Positions 1 through 5,189 of a stretch of 5,189 nt of DNA are shown piece after piece. The DNA is from Methylotenera sp. (GTDB taxonomy: Bacteria > Pseudomonadota > Gammaproteobacteria > Burkholderiales > Methylophilaceae): NCBI GenBank assembly GCA_013816325.1, contig JACDEP010000052.1:1-5189 (forward strand), in the 5' to 3' direction. How positions within the stretch are numbered: the first letter of the stretch is position 1; each line of letters opens with the position of its first letter. The notes beneath the pieces are model-generated. The model was not told the DNA's origin and did no database searches. It saw only the letters and a program-made list of their open reading frames with translations. The position numbers were made by a program, and so were the translations under genes.

Positions 1-1931
1 GTGTCGCCGGTTACAGCCGCTTTGTGCGCTTCAGACCCTTTGCCGCCATGATTGCCATCTTCGATATATTTCTTAGCATTATCCCAGGCGCCGCCGCCGG
101 TACACATAGAAATCGCGACGAACAAGCCCGTCACTATCGTCCCCATGAGTAAACCACCAAGTGCTACTGGTCCAAGAATCAAGCCGACCGCAACAGGAAC
201 CGCTACTGGCAATAGTGATGGAATCATCATTTCTTTGATAGCAGCTGTGGTCAGCATATCAACCGCCTTTCCATACTCCGGTTTAGCCGTACCTTCCATA
301 ATGCCTTTAATATCGCGGAATTGGCGGCGTACTTCTTCAACCACTGCGCCTGCTGCCCGGCCTACTGCTTCCATCGCCATAGCGGCGAATAAGAATGGAA
401 TCAAGCCGCCGATAAATAAGCCAATAATCACCATTGGATCACTCAAGTCAAACTTAACGTCAATACCGGCACCCTGAAGTTTGTGCGTGTAATCGGCAAA
501 TAATACCAATGCGGCTAAACCGGCGGAGCCAATAGCGTAGCCTTTGGTAACCGCTTTGGTGGTATTGCCCACGGCATCTAGTGGATCTGTCACATCGCGT
601 ACCTCTTTTGGTAAACCGGCCATTTCAGCAATGCCGCCGGCGTTATCTGTGATCGGACCATAAGCATCCAATGCGACTACAATTCCGGCCATACTTAACA
701 TTGCAGTGGCGGCAATTGCGATGCCGTACAAACCACCAAGATGATGTGAAACAAAAATTGCCAAACACACAGAAAGTACCGGCCAAGCGGTCGACTTCAT
801 AGAAATGCCGATACCCGCAATGATATTTGTTGCATGGCCTGTAGTTGAGGCTTGTGCCACATGCCTAACCGGTGCGTAATCAGTGCCAGTGTAGTATTCC
901 GTAATCCATACCAAAGCAGCAGTCAATACCAAACCTACCGCACATGCACCAAATAACTGGTTGCCTGAGATAAAGCGTTCACCTGCTGTTACGCCTTCCG
1001 GGAACATCTTCATGGTGACAAAGTAGAATGCAATCAATGACAGGATACCCGCTACTGCCAGACCTTTGTAAAGTGCAGGCATGACGTTCTTCATGCCTGG
1101 CGATGCTTTAACAAAGAAGCAACCAATGATAGAAGCGACGATAGATACAGCACCTAGCATCAAAGGAAATAGCACACCGTTAGCGCTGGATTGAGTAATC
1201 AGCAAGCTGCCCAATACCATGGTGGCAATCAAGGTCACTGCATAGGTTTCAAACAAATCCGCTGCCATGCCGGCACAGTCACCCACGTTATCGCCTACGT
1301 TATCGGCGATCACTGCAGGGTTGCGCGGGTCATCTTCTGGGATGCCGGCTTCTACCTTACCAACCAAGTCAGCGCCTACGTCCGCGCCTTTGGTAAAGAT
1401 GCCGCCGCCCAAACGTGCAAAGATTGAAATGAGTGATGAGCCGAATGCCAATCCTATCAATGGGTTGAGGTTAGTTGCAGTTTCGCCGCCTAAGAAAGCA
1501 TAAAAGCCCGCTACGCCTAACAAGCCTAAACCGACGACCAACATGCCGGTAATAGCGCCACCTTTAAAGGCTACATCCAATGCTGGCCCTATGCCTTGAG
1601 TCGCTGCTTGGGCAGTACGGACGTTGGCTTTAACGGAAACGTTCATGCCAATAAACCCGCAGGCACCGGAAAGAACTGCCCCGATGACAAAGCCAATTGC
1701 GGTCGTGATGTTAAGGAATATGCCGATTAAAACTGCGAGAATGACACCGACGATAGTGATGGCTTTATATTGGCGGGCTAGATATGCGGCTGCCCCTTGT
1801 TGAATCGCACTGGCAATTTCTTGCATTCGTGCGTTGCCGGCCGGCAAATTTGTGATCCACTTACTCATTACTGCACCATACAATACCGCGAGGACTGCGG
1901 CTCCGATGGCAATCATTATTGCGACTGACAT
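1..1931 (-). CDS. hppA: K+-independent proton-pumping membrane pyrophosphatase (C-terminus cut by window edge)
   Basis: This integral membrane enzyme hydrolyses pyrophosphate to two phosphates and pumps protons out of the cytoplasm. Reading leftward from the ATG at 1931 gives 643 uninterrupted codons. The frame runs off the window at an ...AVTGDT sequence, just before the conserved C-terminal segment, so roughly 40-60 residues are missing judging from the usual family length of about 670-700. Family signatures are intact: KGADVGADLVGK at residues 181-192, DNVGDNVGD at 210-218 followed by CAGMAAD, and DAYGPITDNAGG at 422-433. These supply the acidic residues that bind Mg-pyrophosphate. GNTTKAVTKG places lysine at residue 459 and threonine at 462. 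In this family that lysine marks the K+-independent class, whose known members pump protons; the K+-dependent class has alanine there. Many hydrophobic segments agree with the family's 16-helix topology. The start is supported by AGGGAG five bases upstream. No frameshift or missing key residue is seen in the visible part. Confidence 0.97.
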   Translation of the reverse strand, partial: MSVAIMIAIGAAVLAVLYGAVMSKWITNLPAGNARMQEIASAIQQGAAAYLARQYKAITIVGVILAVLIGIFLNITTAIGFVIGAVLSGACGFIGMNVSVKANVRTAQAATQGIGPALDVAFKGGAITGMLVVGLGLLGVAGFYAFLGGETATNLNPLIGLAFGSSLISIFARLGGGIFTKGADVGADLVGKVEAGIPEDDPRNPAVIADNVGDNVGDCAGMAADLFETYAVTLIATMVLGSLLITQSSANGVLFPLMLGAVSIVASIIGCFFVKASPGMKNVMPALYKGLAVAGILSLIAFYFVTMKMFPEGVTAGERFISGNQLFGACAVGLVLTAALVWITEYYTGTDYAPVRHVAQASTTGHATNIIAGIGISMKSTAWPVLSVCLAIFVSHHLGGLYGIAIAATAMLSMAGIVVALDAYGPITDNAGGIAEMAGLPKEVRDVTDPLDAVGNTTKAVTKGYAIGSAGLAALVLFADYTHKLQGAGIDVKFDLSDPMVIIGLFIGGLIPFLFAAMAMEAVGRAAGAVVEEVRRQFRDIKGIMEGTAKPEYGKAVDMLTTAAIKEMMIPSLLPVAVPVAVGLILGPVALGGLLMGTIVTGLFVAISMCTGGGAWDNAKKYIEDGNHGGKGSEAHKAAVTGD

Positions 1932-1936
1932 GACTT

Positions 1937-1942
1937 CTCCCT
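1937..1942 (-). promoter_or_regulatory. Ribosome binding site of hppA
   Basis: On the minus strand AGGGAG lies five bases before the ATG at 1931. This is a strong Shine-Dalgarno match at good spacing, and it fixes the hppA start, which also matches the usual short hydrophobic N-terminus of the family (MSVAIMIAIG). Confidence 0.85.
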
Positions 1943-1963
1943 ATCTAAATTTATAAATCCGTA

Positions 1964-1978
1964 GCTTAAGAATTAAGC
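1964..1978. repeat. Perfect inverted repeat in the hppA leader
   Basis: GCTTAA-GAA-TTAAGC forms perfect 6-bp arms around a 3-base centre, 33 bases upstream of the hppA start codon and about 22 bases before its ribosome binding site. It could be an operator half-site pair or a small hairpin in the leader RNA. The arms are AT-rich, so chance occurrence is possible. No function is claimed. Confidence 0.4.
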
Positions 1979-2111
1979 GTGAAACGTAAAATAAAACTAG
2001 TGCTGTTAAAGCAGGTACAAATATCAAGTGCTAAATATGTGATGCGTTATTGCGATGCGATGGTAGAAAAATTCTCCAAATTGCTAGTGATAAATGTCAT
2101 TCAAAAGCATG

Positions 2112-2127
2112 AATCATGTAAATGATT
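2112..2127. repeat. Perfect inverted repeat, possible operator
   Basis: AATCAT-GTAA-ATGATT has perfect 6-bp arms with a 4-base centre, about 180 bases upstream of the hppA start. A further GATTCA at 2137-2142 can pair alternatively with TGAATC at 2110-2115. The 16-bp symmetry is typical of sites bound by dimeric regulators, but I do not recognise it as the site of a named regulator. Confidence 0.35.
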
Positions 2128-2192
2128 TGTAACGACGATTCATTATTGCATTAATAACAACGCTGAACAACCTCAAGTGTGAGTCAAAAAAG

Positions 2193-2213
2193 GCGATAAA
2201 CAGGTGCGATAAA
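2193..2213. repeat. Short direct repeat GCGATAAA
   Basis: The octamer GCGATAAA occurs at 2193-2200 and again at 2206-2213, start to start 13 bases apart, just downstream of the DUF721 gene's end. It is a minor repeat with no assigned role and may be chance. Confidence 0.3.
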
Positions 2214-2220
2214 AGGACGG

Positions 2221-2249
2221 AAAAACAAGCTATAAGGTTTAATTAGCTT
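2221..2249 (-). terminator. Weak intrinsic terminator of the DUF721 gene
   Basis: On the minus strand AAGCTA (2249-2244) pairs with TAGCTT (2232-2227) across an 11-base loop, then a G and five T residues follow (2225-2221). The stem starts at the stop codon itself. A six-pair AT-rich stem is weak, so termination may be partial, leaving some read-through toward hppA. The position and the T tract make it a reasonable Rho-independent terminator candidate. Confidence 0.4.
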
Positions 2250-2665
2250 TAGCGCGATTTCTTAGCTAATCTGCTCAAAGCCTCAGCAAGTGGAGTGCCG
2301 GGAATTTTTTTTACGAATTCTTCAAGGCTAATTGCGGCATTATGACTGAGCTTCTTAATGGCTACCAGCTTGGGGGTTGGGGTAGATTTTACTTGCACTT
2401 TCACTCGAATTGCAGTAACTTGACAGTCTTGCTTTTCTAACTTAATCAATAAGCTAGGTATAAATAGCTTAATTTTTGCAGCAACTGAGTTATTCGCTGC
2501 AAACACGGTTAATTGCTTATTTTTGATACTACTGGCGTGGCTGAACTTAGCCAGATTATCAGGAGCAATAGCTTCCCAGATTTTTTGCGCAATATTGGCT
2601 TCTTTATTACGCGCATTCAGTGTTGTAAGCTCGGGTTGTTTAAGTAGTATGTTAAAACGCTGCAT
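2249..2665 (-). CDS. DUF721 / DciA-like small basic protein
   Basis: A 138-residue, lysine-rich soluble protein. Residues about 25-91 read like the DUF721 domain: a conserved tryptophan at position 30 in KIWEAIAP, a KNKQLTVFAANNSVAAKIK strand-helix stretch at about 48-66, a leucine-rich helix (LLIKLEK, 72-78) and a closing strand with VTAIRVKVQ (83-91). The tail (93-138) is basic and ends in a helix of the PLAEALSRLAKKSR type often seen at the C-terminus of proteobacterial members. DUF721 proteins include DciA, which helps load the replicative helicase DnaB where DnaC is absent; that role is inferred by family only. The gene is divergent from the M23-secA pair. No Shine-Dalgarno is visible before the ATG at 2665 and no other in-frame ATG lies near it, so translation may rely on a short leader. 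The domain assignment is from sequence reading and moderately sure. Confidence 0.72.
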   Translation of the reverse strand: MQRFNILLKQPELTTLNARNKEANIAQKIWEAIAPDNLAKFSHASSIKNKQLTVFAANNSVAAKIKLFIPSLLIKLEKQDCQVTAIRVKVQVKSTPTPKLVAIKKLSHNAAISLEEFVKKIPGTPLAEALSRLAKKSR

Positions 2666-2725
2666 AGTAATTTGTACGCAAAATAATAATATTAAGTATG
2701 AATACTAACGGTGATTAGGAATATT
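2666..2725. promoter_or_regulatory. Divergent promoter region, DUF721 gene / M23 gene
   Basis: These 60 AT-rich bases separate two divergent start codons and must hold, or overlap, the start signals for both genes. Plus-strand elements include TTGTAC at 2672-2677 and TATGAA at 2697-2702, spaced 19 bases, which is a weak sigma70-like pair. The minus strand carries TAATAT/TATTAT stretches that could serve as a -10 for the DUF721 gene. I infer a shared promoter region from geometry and cannot fix the exact boxes. Confidence 0.4.
2717..2720 (+). promoter_or_regulatory. Ribosome binding site deciding the TTG start of the M23 gene
   Basis: AGGA ends five bases before TTG at 2726-2728. Neither the in-frame GTG at 2711 nor the ATG at 2753 has a purine-rich Shine-Dalgarno sequence at a usable distance, so this site favours the TTG as the true start. 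Confidence 0.6.
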
Positions 2726-3700
2726 TTGAATATCATCTTTGTCTCAAATAGTATGGCAAAAGCTAGAACGCTATCGGTGCTGCAAGTCAGTATGATAGCG
2801 CTTGCATTGGTATTAGTGCCAATATTCATTACGCTATTGCTCATTGAGCCGCAAGATGCCGCCGAGCAACGCGGCATGAAGGCGCTACTTCCTGCGCACC
2901 TTAAATTTTCATTTATTAATCCACAAAAGCATTTGGATGCATATGCGATTCAACTTGGTGATATGCAGGCGCGAATCATGCGGCTGGATGCCCAGAGTGA
3001 GCGCCTATCTAAGTTGGCCGGCGAGAAAGTGCCAGCGCATTCCAGTCAATCATCTCAGCCTAAGCCTGATCTTGCAATAAAAAACATTACTTCACTGAAC
3101 AATCTTTCTAAGCCTCTGGCTCCCTCAGTCTCTTCAAAACCATTACCAGCATACAGCGGTGGCCCTTTGGTGCGTGATGCTCCTTTAAGTGAAGCAGACC
3201 TGCAGAGGAAAATTGCCGAACTAACCGCCATGATTGATTTTCAAACCGAGCATTTAAGTGAACTAGAAGCAAAGCTGTTGCAACAAAGTGTATTAAAAGA
3301 CACATTGCCTAATAACAGTCCTATTTTAGCGGCTTATAATTCATCTAGTTTTGGCTGGCGTTTAGACCCTTTCAATGGTCATAAGGCTTTCCATGAAGGT
3401 TTGGATTTTCCAGCAAATATCGGGGACCCTATCTATGCGGCCGCTGATGGCATTGTTTCGGCCTCTGAGCAAACGCCTGATTATGGTAAACTCGTGAAAA
3501 TTGACCATGGTTCAGGCTTGGAAACACGTTATGCACATGCATCAAAATTATTGGTAAAGGTGGGAGAGCGTGTGGAAAAAGGGCAGAAAATCGCCGAAGT
3601 CGGCAACACTGGCCGCTCTACCGGACCACACTTGCACTACGAGATCAGGTTGAATGGTAATGCTTTAGATCCGAGAAAATATCTTAAAGCGAGTAGTTGA
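2726..3700 (+). CDS. Membrane-anchored M23 (LytM-type) peptidase with coiled coils
   Basis: This 324-residue protein is predicted to act on peptidoglycan in the periplasm. Counting from the TTG start, residues 1-20 are a short positive cytoplasmic tail (NIIFVSNSMAKART), about 21-40 a single membrane helix, 70-99 a likely coiled coil, 102-150 a Ser/Pro/Lys-rich linker, 156-187 a second coiled coil, and about 205-318 the M23 domain. The domain opens with SSFGWRLDPF. H223 and D227 (HEGLD) with H304 (HLH) match the zinc ligands, and H271 (YAHAS) and H302 match the catalytic histidines of LytM-type enzymes. All are present, so it should be an active metallopeptidase rather than a degenerate activator such as EnvC or NlpD. 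TTG 2726 was chosen because AGGA precedes it. GTG at 2711 would add five residues and ATG at 2753 would remove nine. secA follows 145 bases downstream. The precise substrate bond and partner are unknown. Confidence 0.92.
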   Translation: MNIIFVSNSMAKARTLSVLQVSMIALALVLVPIFITLLLIEPQDAAEQRGMKALLPAHLKFSFINPQKHLDAYAIQLGDMQARIMRLDAQSERLSKLAGEKVPAHSSQSSQPKPDLAIKNITSLNNLSKPLAPSVSSKPLPAYSGGPLVRDAPLSEADLQRKIAELTAMIDFQTEHLSELEAKLLQQSVLKDTLPNNSPILAAYNSSSFGWRLDPFNGHKAFHEGLDFPANIGDPIYAAADGIVSASEQTPDYGKLVKIDHGSGLETRYAHASKLLVKVGERVEKGQKIAEVGNTGRSTGPHLHYEIRLNGNALDPRKYLKASS

Positions 3701-3763
3701 ATTTATGAGAGCACACCCCTAATAATATAAGTAATATATCAACTGAGCCAAGTTCCATAAAAA

Positions 3764-3791
3764 TTCATAATATAAAATTCTCAAGTATAAA
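3764..3791 (+). promoter_or_regulatory. secA: Candidate sigma70-type promoter of secA
   Basis: TTCATA (3764-3769) and TATAAA (3786-3791) are separated by 16 bases and match the -35 and -10 consensus at four and five of six positions. This would start transcription near 3798 and leave a leader of about 48 bases. A/T-rich DNA just upstream could act as an UP element. In such AT-rich sequence false matches are easy, so this is tentative. Confidence 0.3.
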
Positions 3792-3828
3792 TTTCTTTAG
3801 CCCGGCATAAGTCTAAACATCCTCAAGC

Positions 3829-3834
3829 GGAAAG
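3829..3834 (+). promoter_or_regulatory. secA: Possible secA ribosome binding site (long spacing)
   Basis: GGAAAG is the only purine-rich match before the secA ATG at 3846, but the gap of 11 bases is longer than usual. The start itself is well supported by the protein numbering, so initiation may simply be modest. Confidence 0.4.
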
Positions 3835-3845
3835 TCCTTCATTTC

Positions 3846-5189
3846 ATGATATCCACGTTGTTCAAAAAATTATTCGGTAGCCGCAACGATAGGCTGGTAA
3901 AGCAATATTTCCAAAAAGTAGTGCAGATTAACGACCTGGAACCGACTATGCAGGCGTTGTCTGATGAGGCATTGAAAGCGAAAACGACTGAATTCAAGCA
4001 GCGCTATATCGATGGCGAAACGCTAGATCAATTGCTGCCGGAGGCATTTGCTGTTGTGCGTGAAGGCAGCAGCCGTATTTTAGGCATGCGTCATTTTGAC
4101 GTACAAATGATAGGTGGCATGGTATTGCATGCCGGTAAAATCGCCGAAATGCGAACTGGCGAAGGTAAAACTCTTGTGGCGACCCTGCCGACTTACCTGA
4201 ACGCGCTTAGCGGTAAAGGCGTACATGTCATTACCGTTAACGACTACTTGGCGAAGCGTGATGCGGAGTGGATGGGGCGTTTATATAACTTCCTTGGTCT
4301 TAGCATCGGTATCAACTTATCGCAAATGCCTAGTGAGGCTAAGCGTGCGGCCTATGATGCAGATATCACTTATGGTACCAATAACGAGTTCGGTTTCGAT
4401 TACTTGCGCGACAACATGGTGTATAGCAAAGAAGAGCGTGTACAACGCGGTCTTAACTATGCGCTGATAGATGAAGTTGACTCTATCCTGATTGATGAAG
4501 CACGTACGCCATTGATTATTTCTGGTCAGGCCGATGATAGTGTTGCTTTATATACACAAATCAATGAAGTTGCTGCAAAGCTCGTGCCACAAAAAGAAGA
4601 AGAAGGCGAAGGCGATTTCTGGGTCGACGAAAAAGGCCAGAATGTGGTCATGTCAGAGCAGGGTCATGAGCACGCTGAAGAGCTGTTGACCAGTGCGGGC
4701 TTGTTACCTGAAGGCTCCAGCCTTTATGAAGCAACAAATATTACTTTGGTCCATCATTTGTATGCGTCGCTACGAGCCCGTAACCTTTATCACCGCGACC
4801 AGAACTATGTAGTGCGTGATGGTGAAGTTATTATTGTAGATGAGTTCACTGGCCGTATGATGGCTGGCCGCCGTTGGTCTGATGGTCTGCATCAGGCGGT
4901 GGAAGCCAAAGAAGGCGTAGTGATTCAAAAAGAAAACCAGACGCTAGCTTCAATTACTTTCCAAAATTATTTCCGTATGTACCAAAAACTGTCAGGCATG
5001 ACAGGTACTGCCGATACCGAAGCTTATGAGTTTAACCAGATATACAACTTGGAAACGGTCGTAATTCCTACACATCGCTCCATGCAGCGTAAAGACCAGA
5101 TGGATAAGGTTTACCGGACCGCGCGTGAGAAATATGAAGCAGTGATTTTGGATATTCAAGATTGTCAAAAACGTGGTCAGCCAGTGCTT
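3846..5189 (+). CDS. secA: Preprotein translocase ATPase SecA, N-terminal half (cut by window edge)
   Basis: SecA is the ATP-driven motor that pushes unfolded preproteins through the SecYEG channel. The window holds 448 uninterrupted codons, about half of the usual ~900 residues. The N-terminus (MISTLFKKLFGSRNDR) is typical. Walker A MRTGEGKT is at residues 102-109 with K108, and Walker B reads LIDEVDSILIDEAR with D209, the same numbering as I recall for E. coli SecA, which supports the ATG at 3846. The preprotein cross-linking domain follows from about 220 to 370, with a normal acidic loop (KEEEGEGD) and ending around VDEFTGR (D332). SGMTGTA at 383-389 marks the start of the second nucleotide-binding domain. 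The rest of that domain, the helical scaffold, the helical wing and the C-terminal linker lie beyond the edge. secA lies downstream of the M23 gene on the same strand, a position taken by secM in E. coli. Confidence 0.98.
   Translation, partial: MISTLFKKLFGSRNDRLVKQYFQKVVQINDLEPTMQALSDEALKAKTTEFKQRYIDGETLDQLLPEAFAVVREGSSRILGMRHFDVQMIGGMVLHAGKIAEMRTGEGKTLVATLPTYLNALSGKGVHVITVNDYLAKRDAEWMGRLYNFLGLSIGINLSQMPSEAKRAAYDADITYGTNNEFGFDYLRDNMVYSKEERVQRGLNYALIDEVDSILIDEARTPLIISGQADDSVALYTQINEVAAKLVPQKEEEGEGDFWVDEKGQNVVMSEQGHEHAEELLTSAGLLPEGSSLYEATNITLVHHLYASLRARNLYHRDQNYVVRDGEVIIVDEFTGRMMAGRRWSDGLHQAVEAKEGVVIQKENQTLASITFQNYFRMYQKLSGMTGTADTEAYEFNQIYNLETVVIPTHRSMQRKDQMDKVYRTAREKYEAVILDIQDCQKRGQPVL

Larger units (their letters stand above)
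1932..2248. other. Non-coding gap between hppA and the DUF721 gene
   Basis: No credible gene is visible on either strand in these 317 bases. The region is AT-rich and should contain the hppA promoter and leader, because a terminator-like hairpin closes the upstream DUF721 gene. I could not pick a convincing -35/-10 pair for hppA. A minus-strand TATAAA (complement of 1950-1955) is too close to the start codon to be a likely -10 box. A minus-strand TTGATA (complement of TATCAA near 2022) has no good partner at 16-18 bases. Structured elements here are a dyad at 1964-1978, a dyad at 2112-2127 and a direct repeat at 2193-2213, each listed separately. Confidence 0.7.
3701..3845. other. AT-rich intergenic region before secA
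   Basis: These 145 bases show no gene and no convincing hairpin terminator after the M23 gene, so read-through into secA is possible. The middle is strongly A/T-rich with three look-alike tracts beginning at 3757, 3772 and 3787, exactly 15 bases apart. There is no sign of a secM-like leader gene. Confidence 0.6.

Noticed and set aside
52..477. 141-codon plus-strand open frame, rich in Pro, Thr, Ser and Ile
   Set aside because: It lies entirely antisense to the clearly conserved hppA coding sequence and resembles no protein family; it is a shadow frame.
1191..1503. Two overlapping 78-codon plus-strand frames
   Set aside because: They overlap each other and are antisense to the catalytic core of hppA, with no ribosome binding site or recognisable protein.
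1950..1955. Minus-strand TATAAA as the hppA -10 box
   Set aside because: It would place the transcript start about a dozen bases from the ATG, inside the ribosome binding site, and has no good -35 partner.
2523..2708. Small plus-strand frame opposite the DUF721 gene
   Set aside because: It is antisense to the DUF721 coding region and spans the divergent promoter; its hydrophobic look follows from the opposite-strand codons.
2711..2713. GTG as the start of the M23 gene
   Set aside because: It gives the longest frame, but no Shine-Dalgarno precedes it, whereas TTG 2726 has one at ideal spacing.
2692..2877. Small minus-strand frame over the start of the M23 gene
   Set aside because: It is antisense to the membrane helix of the M23 protein and has no independent support.
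3108..3305. 65-codon minus-strand frame inside the M23 gene
   Set aside because: Antisense to the linker and second coiled coil; no family resemblance.
3701..3845. Possible secM-like arrest peptide gene before secA
   Set aside because: No open frame with a signal sequence or an arrest motif is visible in this short AT-rich gap.
4225..4467. 80-codon plus-strand frame within secA
   Set aside because: It is an out-of-frame reading of the conserved secA ATPase domain.

Overview
The window looks like ordinary chromosomal housekeeping DNA from a betaproteobacterium. Base composition is moderate. The pairing of a DUF721/DciA-like gene with a divergent M23 peptidase gene followed by secA fits the Methylophilaceae (Methylotenera-like) or close relatives. 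That assignment is inference from gene order and protein style, not from a database search. No mobile element, CRISPR array, tRNA or rRNA was found.

Layout: bases 1-1931 (minus strand) hold most of hppA, a membrane-bound proton-pumping pyrophosphatase that carries the lysine diagnostic of the K+-independent class. Its C-terminus lies beyond the left edge. A 317-bp non-coding gap (1932-2248) follows. It holds the hppA ribosome binding site, two perfect short dyads, an 8-bp direct repeat and a weak terminator for the next gene. Bases 2249-2665 (minus) encode a small basic DUF721/DciA-like protein. A 60-bp divergent intergenic region separates it from a plus-strand gene for a membrane-anchored, coiled-coil M23 (LytM-type) peptidase, which most likely starts at a TTG at 2726 and ends at 3700. 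After an AT-rich 145-bp gap comes the first half of secA (3846-5189, cut by the right edge).

The genes do not form one pathway. secA drives protein export and the M23 peptidase probably trims or regulates peptidoglycan in the periplasm. The DUF721 protein is probably linked to replicative helicase loading, and hppA couples pyrophosphate hydrolysis to the proton gradient. The strands diverge at about 2666-2725, which splits the window into a leftward pair (DUF721, hppA) and a rightward pair (M23, secA).

I found no convincing undescribed system. The points worth a second look are small: a non-ATG start, the lack of a Shine-Dalgarno before the DUF721 gene, dyads in the hppA leader, and phased A/T tracts before secA.
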